From Paramarasmius palmivorus (taxonomy: Eukaryota; Basidiomycota; Agaricomycetes; Agaricales; Marasmiaceae): 54,897 nucleotides of DNA. Positions 35,052-46,000 of this stretch are shown here, one piece after another; the stretch's first letter is position 1, and each line of letters starts with the position of its first letter. The translations under genes and the position numbers were made by a program. The DNA is taken from the NCBI GenBank assembly GCA_037176845.1, contig JAYKXP010000229.1:1-54897 (forward strand). The letters run 5' to 3'. Below the pieces are notes generated by a model. It searched no databases. It saw only the letters and a program-made list of their open reading frames with translations, and was not told where the DNA came from.

Positions 35052-36952
35052 ATGCCTACGCTTCACGATTATCTGGACGTCACACTCGGTGCACTTCTAG
35101 TCTCAGTAGTGGTCTCGTCTGGGTACTCATTTCACTCTCTCGCAAATTAAGACCGTCCTCAGAACCCCTATCCACAGTTTTTTTGGGGTAACATGCCTTC
35201 AAGCCTGGTCCTACTTTCGGACCTATCATGACAGTTGGGTGTTCCAATTTGTGGCAAGTCTTTTATGCTTTGACCTTTAAACTTTCTTTTCTAACCCCAG
35301 TGTAGGTCGCAATGCTAATGCTAGTTATCGGTGCTCCTTTCTTCCATGGGACTAGACCACTGATATATGCCCCACAGTGCGCTTGGAGCGCTACACGAAG
35401 TATTGTGTATTCATGCGATATACTATTACCTGATCGACAATTTTGCGAATCCGGCGGTTTTAACGACACTTGCTTGGCGAGTCCACTGTCTATCTTCATC
35501 TGAGTCCCGAAGCTTAAATTTAGAATCACGAGCATAGGAGCACTGTTGTGAGCATATATTATACACATCATGGTTTCCCTCATAAGATCATCTTATCTGG
35601 AATTTGAATAGTCGATTATACCAGTTACGGTGCGTGATGCTCTACCCCTTTATTGACCTAGATTAATGTTCAGGATTTAGGTACTCATCGCTGTGATTGT
35701 TCAAGGATTTTATATTATGCGGATATATCAGAGTAAGCATTCCAGCGGTGCAACATCAACATAGCACTCACAGCCTGCAGTGAGCTATCAAAAGGACTGG
35801 GTAACCCCAGCAGCACTGGTACGTGATAACCATTACCTGCTGTCATGAGAGGGGCCTTGAGATACTTGACCAGTGTATTCTCAAGGTCGCAGAAGTCGGT
35901 GAGTGCGACCGTCGACTGTTTCCCATCACATCTAACACTAGCCGTTGATTTTCGCTCTGAAAAAGCTGTATCTGCAGGTATCTCGTTTTGCCCCTTCCGA
36001 TTTCACCTTATGTTTGACGAGTCTCTCCGCAACTAGCTGCCGTGGGGAAAATGTACGTATCCACCCCTGACATGAACATCTTACCGTGACACAGCTTGGA
36101 ATTCCTTCCTTTCCTTAAGTTACCAGTTACATTCGTTTGACCTCATTGCATCAGATACTGCAACACAAGTGAGTATTCAACCCATTCTTGCCGTACCTGA
36201 TTATCATGCCTATATGCGTGTGTCCAGGCGTTGTTGTATGCCGCGTTTTCGCTCCTAACTGCTTTTGATGTGATGTGCTCTCTGGTGCTATCGTTTTACC
36301 TTCATAAAGCCCGCACTGGATTTAGGAGGTAAGTGGTTAATCTCATACACTTGGATATAACTTTGTGTGTGCATGACCGTAACGATCCGTTCCAGAACAG
36401 ACACTCTCATCAACAAGCTTATTATCTATACAATCCACAACGGGGCGTTGACCAGGCAAGTTTTGGCGTTTAACAAGATCACCGTAACCTTCAGAATTGA
36501 CGAGTAAGGTTGTGACAGTGCTGCTAGCATTTCCATCATGATATGTGTGCGCTATTTGCTTTGATTCTCTTTGGGGTATGGATCCTAAATGACCTCCCAC
36601 TATTTAGGTTAGTTTGGAAATCCGCAACTTTTTATATGCCTCAATCTATGTAAACCTCGGCAATTGTAGGTATTAGTTCAATGAGTTGTGATAGCCAACC
36701 ACTGACGCGCGGTTCATGCTGTAGTATATACCAATTCGCTCCTCTCCACGCGAGTCGTATTTCTGCCCAAGTCCATTCATATCTCTGTCCTGACTATTCA
36801 CCAGACTCAATATGCGGAAACTGCTCGACACCCCAGGCCCAACATCGGTCACTATCAATACTGTGGAACTTGGTGAATTCCGGACCCCCGAGCTAAGTGG
36901 AACCACTGGATCGGTCCCTTCTGAGGATGTCAAGGTGTGGTTTTTTCGTTAA
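35052..36952 (+). CDS. DUF6534-family multi-pass membrane protein, 299 aa, 18 exons, five GC-AG introns
   Basis: Exons: 35052-35122, 35178-35253, 35306-35319, 35378-35476, 35538-35547, 35612-35629, 35681-35732, 35781-35818, 35874-35898, 35966-35977, 36037-36052, 36120-36168, 36228-36328, 36396-36455, 36519-36546, 36608-36665, 36725-36749, 36805-36952; sum 900 nt, frame closed. It starts MPTLHDYLDVTLGALLVS. Recognisable parts are FFGVTCLQAWSYF, LHEVLCIHAIYYYLIDN, KARTGFRRTDTLINKL and LNMRKLLD. Introns 2, 3, 4, 14 and 17 begin with GC, which is exceptional. If the spliceosome tolerates these, the protein is intact; if not, the copy is mute. Exon lengths 1-17 equal those of the 304 aa paralogue. 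The C-terminus ends KVWFFR because the frame runs on past a possible earlier end. Function unknown. Confidence 0.85.
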
Positions 36953-39041
36953 AATATCTGGGCATTTTAATCGAGACGATAGAAACGAGGCCCCTAAAAA
37001 TCAGGGATAAATGGATGACTTGGATTAGGCATGTTTGACGTTAGCTGTAATGTACTACTAGCCTCCTCGTCTTCGGTAGTTCAGATTTGACGACTTGTAT
37101 CTATTTATTCAAATCCAACGTTTCAGAATATCAACAGTGTTTAATTCACACACCGCTAGTACTCCGCGATAGTTTGCTTTCGAATCCTCACGATAACACG
37201 AAGAACGACATCAATGCATAGCGAGATCAGAGCCAAGACATTTAATAACCCATAACGCACTGTCGAGGTGTTCAAAGACATGGGTACAGCTACCTGTGTC
37301 ATACTGTGTGGTTTCTCCGTTGCTATAAAGAAAGAATATCATCATGCTCTTGTATGTACGTAGATTTGTACCGATAAGAATCTGAGGTGAGATGAGATAA
37401 CGGACCAAGTTTGATTCGCCCACGTAAGATCTTTAGGGCAGGCTGATTGATCAATGTAGATAAGACCGGAAGCGAAGAGAAGTCATCTCGTTTCGGAGGG
37501 GTTTTCTTCAACAGACCAACCTGGTGTGTCACATATTCAAAGTTCTACTACAGACAAATCACCGAATTATCCGTGAGTAGCAGATAAGCAGACTCCTCGG
37601 TTCGCCGTTGTGTTTTTGCGGTTGCAATATCCTCAAGGGTTCCAACTTAAAGCCACATAAAAGTAACACATACGGCACACTTCTGGTCGCAGCCATCTGT
37701 ATCTATATTGTGTGTACCCTGCTCCCTGCCCAACAGTTCCTCATGCACGTTGTACTCCTAGACCTACAACTAGAATGGGATAGATAATCATATGTTCAAG
37801 GTTTTAAAACGAGACTCATAATGACACGACCTCGGCCCGACACGATGCCGGCAATTGCCGAGAATATTACTGCATACGCCTTACTTACGTGCACGGGATG
37901 ACTTCAAGAACATCTCTCTCCACCATCATCGGGTTCAGTTGCGTTCCGACCGTTGCTGGGCCTCAGGTATTCTGTACGGGTACTCGATATCTTCAACAGT
38001 TGATCTGCCTAGTACGACTAGCCATTAGGAATTCCTAGTGAGGTCCGAGTCTCGGTCAATTTCAATCGCACCCTCATTGCAGAAACGAATGAAAAGTCCA
38101 ATCACAGAAATCCAACCCAATCTTCCCCTCCTCTTACAACGAAAGTCTATCTTTATCGCTCCAGAACAGGTTCGCGTTCCCACCCAATTTCCTGTCAGAC
38201 AACGCCCGCCAACCATTCTACCTACTCCGTCGTCTCTGCACAACTATTCAACATGTTAGCCGGCTCGGGCGCGGTAATTCCCACTCTAACTCCATCCCTT
38301 CAACTTGTTTGCGAATCGGGTATGAATGTGCCAGAGCATTATGTGCAATATTTGGCTGGCCTTTTTGATCAGTCTGGTAGCAGCAGGAAGGCTCGTGTAG
38401 CCTGGATGACACCATACGACACTACTTGTACCTACTTCCACATGAGGATTATTGGGCTTCGCTTCCAATGTACCTTCATCCAGTGTTGTCATTAGGCCCT
38501 AAGACCTGATTAGGGTTTGGCCTTAAAAACAACCTCAAGATAAGGTTTAACATCTTCTGAAGGGTTAATTAGCTCCTAATATCACCTTGTCAGGCTTCAT
38601 CGCATTTTTTGTCTACTGGGGTGCTAGAGGTTAGCTCATTGGGGGTCCCGGAATGTGATGAGGTGAACAGCCTCCAACAATAATGTCGACGATTTTGCGC
38701 TTGTGGCTGTTGTTCATCAGGATTCGTAGATGATCAACGAAACGATCTTTGGTCACTAAACCGAAGGACACCAAGTGTTCGGCGAAGTGGGAGATCCCAG
38801 AAGCGCGAAAATAAGGTTTGCGAAATATACTTTGAGGTTCCTTGCTTCCCGTCATCACTGCATTCCACTATGATCAAGGTCTTTCGCACCCAAATGGGAA
38901 GACTAAACTGCGTTACAACCAATTGTAGTATCTAGGTTTCTGGAATGTCTTCCCACACGTTACCAGTGCCAATTTGATGCTCTAAGTATATAAGGCATAG
39001 TGCTGCTGAGATGATTTGGACCTCATCCATTCTCTCCTTCC
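36953..39041. other. Intergenic, no recognised gene
   Basis: Two plus-strand frames (38038-38259 and 38253-38495) and a minus-strand frame (38631-38858) have protein-like stretches (VPEHYVQYLAGLFDQSGSS; FGLVTKDRFVDHLRILMNN). I could not assign a family or an exon structure. They may be scraps of decayed genes. Nothing else is supported. Confidence 0.4.
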
Positions 39042-40458
39042 ATGTCCGCCCCCCTGAGCAGTTATGACCAAACTCTTTTCGAAGGCCTTGGATGGTACTT
39101 TTCGATGAACACTATTGGAGCCGTATGCGAGACGGGATTTTGGTCTATCTATTTGGTGCTTTTTTGTTTCGCATTGAAGATTCAGATGTACGTACTTTTC
39201 TTTGTGTCCTGGTGTCGGTTATTTCAACTAATCCTTATGCATCAGAGCTCGAGGTTTTCGCACCATTCCAAGCATCGTAATTCTCTTCGTGACTGTCATC
39301 CTCTTCGCCTCGTCCACCGCGTTATGGGCCATGAACGTATCGCAGCTTTTAATGGCGATAAGGGCCCTTTTCATGAAATACCCGACCCTTAGCGTGTATG
39401 ATAGGTTCGTACAAATGAACGCGGAGATCGTTGGATTCGGACTTCCAATGGAGACATTGTTCCTCTCAAATGTTAGCCCAAACCATACTCTTTGTTCCCC
39501 TCGAAGATTAGCTTACTCTGAGCACAGATGATCATTGGGGACGCGGTAGTCATTTGGCGAGCATGGGCATTGTGCAAAAACACTCGGTTATACTCATTGG
39601 TTTATATCCCCATAGTGATGCTATGCATGTCTTTCGGTCAGTACGATCGTCTCTAGTCAAACTCAATATTCAGTTAACCGGTTGATAGCGTTCGCTATTA
39701 TTGCATTGGACTGCCTTGCTACTAATGGCTACAACTCTGGACATAGCACCATTCCTGAGGGATCCAAAGTTTGTCAATGGGGTGAACCGATAGCATGGGG
39801 CATATCTCTATTGACCAACGTCACATCAACTAGTCTCATAGCTGTGAGGGCTTGGTACGTCTTAGCACTTTACATGCCTTCATGTGCGCTAATCCATTGT
39901 ATCGCAGGCAGTACCGCCGTTTCTTGCGGGAAGGTACCTCCGGCCTCAATTCCAAAAGTGAGAGAATACTTGTGATCCTCGTTGAATCTGGCTTCATCTA
40001 TTGCTTATTCTGGGTGTGGTCGGTTTCACCGCACGAAATACATTTCACTGATGATAACCCTTCAAAGCTATCTCAACTCATCTTATTCTTCAAATTCCAG
40101 GATTTCAGCTTCGGTACTTATCTTTACACGTTTCTGAGTACTATGGGTGATCAAATTTCCGTAAGTTCCAGTGTTTTTTCGACGTAAACCCTCACTAAAA
40201 TGCACTTAGGGCATCTACCCGACCATAATCATTGTTTTGGTCTATGTGCAACGAAGTATATCCGACTCTGCAACCGTCAAGAATCTCACGAATGTTCATG
40301 ATGCCGATACGAATATCCGAGGGACGCATCAACTCTCGACTCTGAGGTTTACACCTGGCCAGACGGATACCAACATCACCTCCATCGGGCCCAATAACAC
40401 TGTCGTCGACGAGAGTTCTTCCCAACAAAAGCAGCAGAGCTGGCGTCCTAACGTGTAG
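39042..40458 (+). CDS. Seven-transmembrane protein of an Agaricomycete-expanded family, 353 aa
   Basis: Exons 39042-39187, 39246-39471, 39528-39636, 39689-39854, 39908-40013, 40101-40160 and 40210-40458 total 1062 nt with consistent phases and GT-AG introns. About seven hydrophobic segments occur, among them IPSIVILFVTVILFASS, YSLVYIPIVMLCMSF, IAWGISLLTNVTSTSLI, ILVILVESGFIYCLFW and GIYPTIIIVLVYVQ. GDAVVIWRAW after TM3 and the ESG...YC segment are typical of this large, uncharacterised mushroom 7TM group. The hydrophilic C-terminal tail of about 70 residues is Ser/Thr/Gln-rich and likely cytoplasmic. Intron 5 (40014-40100, 87 nt) is the least certain. No ligand or pathway is known. It appears intact. 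Confidence 0.85.
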
Positions 40459-41332
40459 ACTTCGAAATATACTCTGTTTATTAGCGTTTGTATGTATTGT
40501 ATCGTTTCTGAGTTTATTAGGGCCAAACCTCATGTGTAACGTTGTCATCTACTACCCAAAAACCACGTTTTCTCTTGTCATTAATGAGCTCAAGAGAAAA
40601 ACCGCGTCGATGAAGGGATATTCACGAGTCTGACTTGGACATGAGAACGAGAATCGCCACAGAACATCTTTAAACGGGGGCTGCTTGCTTTGACCTTGAG
40701 AACAAGAACAGCAACCCCTAACTTCAATAGTGAAAGGCTTTGTCGACTTGTATCTCAATTGTGATAACGCCGAGATACTATTGATTGTGATCGGGATGGT
40801 CCGTGAGGTAGTGAGAGAGAGAGCTCCAAGGAAACTGTACTGTGAGACGTCACGGTACAATCACCATCTTGCTGGATGGGAACGAAAGGTGACTCCAAGA
40901 CGACGATGGAGGTTGAAGAAGACAGAGGTGAAATTTTAGCGCTTTCACCTGGGAAATCACTTGATGCGATCAACGTGGCCGCAACGATGGCCATATCCTC
41001 ATCGAGTCAATGACGGCGACAGCCAAGTTACGGTTACGGTCATGCCACTGGAGTCCCCTCACAGGTGCTGACTGCTGTTCATGGTATGTTAAAGTGCAGT
41101 GACTTTGCATGCCCCTGCACCATTGGTCAGTAAAGTTACCCCGAACTTCTTGTCAACCATATTGTAGACAGTTCATCGATGACGATGATGCATGGTTTTA
41201 CTCTCGAAGGTGCTGTTATCCACCGTAGTCACTCGTTAGAAGAGTCTTGTAAACAGGCAGTCCGCTAAAACAACCGGAACGTTGCGGAATGAAATTGAGC
41301 ATTCACGAAAAACGTCTTCTCTTGCACAGCAG
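40459..41332. other. Intergenic, no supported gene
   Basis: Short frames on both strands (40552-40994) show no domain. The last 100 bp lie downstream of the first minus-strand tRNA of the array and include GACGTTTTTCGTG (minus-strand reading), a likely pol III terminator. Confidence 0.5.
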
Positions 41333-41429
41333 TTCCGTTACAGGGTATCGAACCCTGGGCTATCGCGCTCATATTTCAAGATACGAACTGGATAAGAGGC
41401 GATAATGGTAGCCACTATACCATAACGGA
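41333..41429 (-). tRNA. tRNA-Glu-like gene with CTT anticodon (degenerate)
   Basis: It has the same body as the tRNA-Glu(CTC) genes, with a 25-nt intron after position 37. Base 36 of the anticodon is T instead of C, giving CTT, which would read AAG (Lys). Other changes are G12 to A and A22 to C in the D-stem, leaving about two pairs, and a T-loop change. A and B boxes, the acceptor stem and a T5 terminator remain. The altered D-stem suggests a decaying gene. If expressed and still charged by GluRS it would be a mistranslating tRNA; that is inference. Confidence 0.75.
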
Positions 41430-41712
41430 TGTATTAGCTTTGATCACCCGAAAAATAGCAGCAAGCGCCGGGGAAGACTTTGATTTCGCGGTCAAGATTT
41501 GTTGAAGAGTAGATATGAGCGGCGATTCAGCACTCCGCTGTGGCACCGAGACCCTGAGATGTTTAGCCTTAGTCTCTTGCCACTGACTCGGACAGTAGAG
41601 CTGGGGATTCAAGAAACGATAAACACGCGGACATGTACTGTATGAACGTCGGCAGGAGATGTGAGGGTTTGGCAAGTCAAACAAAGAAAAATAGGTCATT
41701 CACCGATTTGAA

Positions 41713-41804
41713 TTCCGTTACAGGGAATCGAACCCTGGGCTATCGCGTGCTATGGAGTTCCGGACTATGAGAGGCGATAATGTTAGCCACTACACCATAA
41801 CGGA
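41713..41804 (-). tRNA. tRNA-Glu(CTC) with 20-nt intron
   Basis: All mature positions match the consensus of the array: TCCGTTA/TAACGGA acceptor, A box TGGTGTAGTGG, B box GGTTCGATTCC, CTC anticodon, A discriminator. The 20-nt intron is unrelated to those of its neighbours. A T5 tract lies about 20 nt downstream on the minus strand. Confidence 0.93.
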
Positions 41805-42516
41805 ATCTGTCTTCGAAACGAGTATCGCCCCTGGCCCCTTATCATGATTCACGGTGTGAGACTGCTTACATGAACCCTACCGGATCCCAATGTCATTTGC
41901 GGAGAGCAGTAGGTGATGTTTCCGGGGGGTAGGTGATCCCAGTCTTAGCCTGAGAATGGGTATTCAACTTCAAAGCCGATCATATTCCAGAATAAAGTCG
42001 CATGTGAGCTAGATTTCTGGATAATCAACCATGCAAGATTCAACTTTTTATAGGTACTATCTTCGTTAGACTGGGGTTGATGATAAAAATGGCTCGCGAG
42101 CGAAGTGCTTTTTTCGGGAACCTGAGATGTTCAGTTTCTTGCCACTGATACTATAGCTAGAGCTAGGGATTCTTGATGGTAAACGGCGGTGTGAACGACT
42201 CACTTGGGCAATTCTGTAAGTACAACTGCGGTCCCTACAGTCATAAGCAAAAAGAATAGTGAGGGGAGACAAACTTTTGCATACTCGATGCTTTAATTGA
42301 ATCCTGGCTCGGGGCATGACTCGGAAGAATGTCCAATGTACGGTATGGTTCTCCATCGTCAATATTGAATGTATTATCAGATCGCCGACCTAACTAGAGG
42401 GGATTTCAGCAAAAGAATGCGGGTACAGTGTGAGCAGAAATCTACATAGGGCCCGATGCGGAATTGAATCCATCGCTCGTAAAAACTTGAAAAAACCACA
42501 GTATATTCGTTGACAG

Positions 42517-42616
42517 TTCCGTTACAGGGAATCGAACCCTGGGCTATCGCGCTCTTAAGTAATGATTAGGAACATTCCATGAGAGGCGATAATGTTAGCC
42601 ACTACACCATAACGGA
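42517..42616 (-). tRNA. tRNA-Glu(CTC) with 28-nt intron
   Basis: The exons match the array consensus exactly in the stems, A and B boxes and CTC anticodon. Its 28-nt intron is the longest of the set. A T6 tract lies downstream on the minus strand (GTGGTTTTTTCA). Confidence 0.93.
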
Positions 42617-43183
42617 TGTACGTAGTGGTTGTGATGATTTTCTGTGGTATAGCCCGAGAAATCAGTAATAACGCCGGAGTGAGCTATTTCCTCGATGGAT
42701 TGGCAGGCAGTGATTCCCATTTATGAATGATATGCGTACGTGAAGCGGTTGCGAGTGGAGTGGTTTCCAAGAATCTGAAATGTTTAGTCTCTTGTCACGC
42801 CGATTAGAGCTGGGGATTCCAGAAGCAATATTCATATTCAAATCCAATCAGATTCCAGAATAAAGTCGCATGTGGACTAGAGTTCTGAGTGTAAGATTCA
42901 ACTGTTTATAGGTATCTTCCTCAGCCCCGGTAAAATGGCACGCGTATGTGAAGGATGCTCGTGAGTGAAGTAGTTCTTCGGGAACCTGAGGTGAGATGTT
43001 TAGTTTCTTGCAACTGATACTATAGCTGGGGATCCTTGGGTAAATAGAGGCATGAGCGACTATACGAACAACGGCCTTTGAATGGACTGTGCGAGCTTCT
43101 AAATACAAGTACCAAGGTTCTGCGGTCCCTACAGTCGAAGTAGAAGTCGCACAAGCGGAAAAATTGTGATGGTACACTGGAAG

Positions 43184-43279
43184 TTCCGTTACAGGGAATC
43201 GAACCCTGCAGGGGCTACCGCGCACCTTATCGCTTGCCCGCATGAAAGGGGATAATGTTAGCCACTACACCATAACGGA
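43184..43279 (-). tRNA. tRNA-Glu-like gene with TTC anticodon (degenerate)
   Basis: The anticodon is TTC instead of CTC, so it would decode GAA and still insert Glu. The anticodon stem has one mismatch (ATCCC against GCGGT). The variable region is 4 nt longer because of a CCTG duplication before the T-stem. Acceptor stem, A box and B box are intact. The intron is 20 nt, and a T5 tract follows. It may be a decaying copy that passed through a synonymous isoacceptor, or a working variant; the longer variable loop argues against function. Confidence 0.7.
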
Positions 43280-43910
43280 AGTACCTACCAGAATCTATTC
43301 TTGCAATCTACCCTGATCAAACTGAAATGAGTATCAGTGCAATGAGTGCGATCAGTGACCAGAGAATGACCTAGACTCTGACTTGTGTATAACGCTTACC
43401 TGAACCAACACTAGAGGAATGTTTCCGGGGAGTAGGTGATCCCAGTCTTAGCCTAAGAACAGGTATTCAACTTCAAAGCCAGAACAGAGTTGGTGCGGGC
43501 TTGAATTCTGGATGATCAGCCGTGTAAAACCCAGCTTTTTATAGGCACTATCTTCCTCGATGGCTCGTGAGTGAAGTGGTTTTTCGGGAACGACTCGGAT
43601 GTTTAGTTTCTTGCCATTGATACTATAGCTGCTGGGAATTCTTGATGGTAAACGGCGTTGATAGCTGTGTGAACAACGACATCACCAACCAATACCCGTG
43701 AGATGAGCTATGTATGGTTTCAAACCGTTCAACGGTTCATCTGCTTAGTCGGCCAATCTCATATGTTGCTTTTAACATCGTGTTCCACTGCCAATATCCC
43801 AAACTCAAACTGGGATGGATATTTCGACTGGGCGACGGGTATGTGAAGACTACAAGAAAAATGTGGAATGGAATCAAGCATTCATGAAAAAAGCACGTCT
43901 CGAAGACCAG

Positions 43911-44003
43911 TTCCGTTACAGGGAATCGAACCCTGGGCTATCGCGTGCTAATCACGTTCCAAATTATGAGAGGCGATAATGTTAGCCACTACACCATAAC
44001 GGA
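43911..44003 (-). tRNA. tRNA-Glu(CTC) with 21-nt intron
   Basis: Consensus exons with CTC anticodon, complete A and B boxes and paired stems. The 21-nt intron is unlike the others. A T6 tract (GTGCTTTTTTC, minus strand) follows as the likely terminator. Confidence 0.93.
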
Positions 44004-44544
44004 AGTAGCTACCAGGATCTGTTTTTGCAATCTACCCCGATCGAAACGAAAATGCGTAGTGCGAGCAGTGACCGGAGACTGACCTGCTTACCTGAACCGA
44101 CACTAGTCCCAACTCCCAATGTCATTTGTGGAGAGCAGTAGATGAATGTTTCCGGGAAGTAGGTGATCTTAGTTTTAGCCTAAAAACAGTATTCAACTTT
44201 AATCAGAGTCCAGAACAAACCCGCATGTGATCGGCCATGTAAAACGCAACTTTTTATAGGTACTGTCCTCAGCCTGGGCTTGACGACAATAATGGCTCGT
44301 GAGTGAAGTGTTTTTTTTCGGGAACCTGAGGTGGGATGTTTAGTCTCTTGCAACTGATACTGTAGCTAGAGCTAGGGATTCTTGATGGTAAACGGCGGTG
44401 TGAACGACACCACGACTCACTTTGAGCAATTCTGTTAACATGAGCTTCCAAGTACAACTGCGGTCCCTACAGTCATAAGCAAAAAGAATTGCGAGGGAAG
44501 GCAAACTTTTGCATACAGAAAAAACGACGAATACATAGCTCAGG

Positions 44545-44641
44545 TTCCGTTACAGGGAATCGAACCCTGGGCTATCGCGCATCCTATCCGATGAATCTTC
44601 CATATGAGAGGCGATAATGTTAGCCACTACACCATAACGGA
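44545..44641 (-). tRNA. tRNA-Glu(CTC) with 25-nt intron
   Basis: Consensus exons with CTC anticodon and intact pol III boxes. A 25-nt intron follows position 37. A T5 tract (CGTCGTTTTTTCTG region, minus strand) lies downstream. Confidence 0.93.
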
Positions 44642-45030
44642 TGTATGTGGATGTGATGATTTTCTATGGTATAGCCCGGGAAATCAGTAATAACGCCGGA
44701 GTCTATTTGGCAGAGAGGGATGAATGCTTCCGGGAGTGGTGGGGGGTATTTATGAATGGCATGCGTACATGGAGTTGTTGGCAGTGAAGTGGTTTCCGAG
44801 AGCCAGTCTCTTGCCGCTGATGTGGAAATGATTGGTTAAGCATAGAGACTCGGAGATGTACGAGGCATGAGTGGCTACGAAGACAACATTTAGGTACCCA
44901 TGTTCAGTGGCGCATTGCAGTCCTTGTTCAAAGATGAATAGAGATAAGCATGAAAACTACATACGAAGTCTCTCGGGACATGTTTGGGGAATCCAGTGAA
45001 GGAAAAAAACAAGGTAGCACAACACGAATG

Positions 45031-45121
45031 TTCCGTTACAGGGAATCGAACCCTGGGCTATCGCGTACCGACTACGCAGAGGCATGAGAGGCGATAATGT
45101 TAACCACTACACCATAACGGA
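45031..45121 (-). tRNA. tRNA-Glu(CTC) with 19-nt intron
   Basis: Consensus exons apart from one D-loop change (GGTTAAC for GGCTAAC). CTC anticodon. The 19-nt intron is the shortest of the set. A T7 tract follows downstream on the minus strand. It is the first gene of the seven-copy minus-strand run. Confidence 0.92.
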
Positions 45122-46000
45122 GGTGCTAACCAAGAAGTCTTTTTGGATCATACCCCAGTCTACAGGGCTCCTCGGCCAACAATAGAACGCGCCATTGATT
45201 GGTTGGAGTTGAGGTGGAGCATGGAGAGTGCTGCGGTCAATTGGAAGCGTACGCGTGTTCCCGCACTATTTATTCCATTCCACACTAAGAGGTCCATAAT
45301 GGTCCTCCCCAATGCGAGTTGGTTCCCGAAAGTTCCTTGACGCGTTTATGATGTCGACGTCCTGCGTTGCCAGGAACGGGCCCAGGGGAAGGGGAAAAAA
45401 CACAAAAATAAGCAGCGTGCGAGCCGGCGGCAAATGACATACCGGAGCTTACGCAACGTGGGATGGAGATCCGTTTCCCGAGAAGCGGAATCCGATTACC
45501 GGAGAAACATTGGCGATCGTTTGCGGTGGAAGGAAAGCGGGAGCGGGAGCAGGCTAGTTTGAGGAATGTCTAGAGCTAAGAGGCATGCAGGCGAAGAGGC
45601 AAAAATGACAATGTAATGGCTGGTATGAATGGAAGCTTTGGAGGCATGTGTGAGGGCAGAATGGGTCTGGAGCGGATGACATCACCACATGTTCCCACGT
45701 GTACGTTTCAGGGAGTAACAACCCACACCACTCAATTCAGCGCTCTTTTTGTCGTCGTTTCGCCTCTTGCGTCGATTGTTACGACGCTCTACTCCATCCA
45801 ACCATGTCGTCCGGTAAGCTCTTTCGCTTGTTTCCTCTTTCTTTTTCACTACATACACATACTATCAAACGAGGCGGAGGCTTGTTTCGCAACAAAACGG
45901 CTTATCTCTCGGTTTCTCGGCACCCGTGCGCACGTAAACCGCAAGCCAGCCCTGCCAGCCTTTTTTCCCCCTTGCTTCCCTTGCCTTCTTACCCTGAACG
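45122..46000. other. Upstream region of the membrane-protein gene
   Basis: No separate gene is supported. A short ATGTCGTCCG at 45804 followed by a GTAAGC donor could be an upstream coding exon of the next gene, and the pyrimidine-rich stretch to 46000 a promoter-proximal leader or intron. The long plus-strand frames at 45616-46142 run through this low-complexity sequence and look spurious. Confidence 0.4.

Larger units (their letters stand above)
41805..45030. repeat. Modular spacers between the tandem tRNA-Glu genes
   Basis: The spacers reuse modules in varying order: TGTTTCCGGG..GTAGGTGATC near 41918, 43421 and 44147; GATACTATAGCT with ATTCTTGATGGTAAACGGCG near 42160, 43620 and 44360; GTCCCTACAGTC near 42230, 43125 and 44463; GGTATAGCCCG with AATCAGTAATAACGCCGGAG near 42650 and 44670; CTTTTTATAGG near 42045 and 44250. 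The tRNA genes are 380-800 bp apart. This fits tandem duplication of a tRNA plus flank, followed by shuffling. No protein-coding gene is supported. Confidence 0.75.

Noticed and set aside
38253..38495. 80-codon ORF as a Mediator-type domain fragment
   Set aside because: Similarity was only an impression of one short segment. Not enough to assign.
41333..45121. The regularly spaced tRNA repeats as a CRISPR-like array
   Set aside because: The repeat unit folds as a tRNA with pol III boxes, spacing is 380-800 bp, and the organism is eukaryotic.
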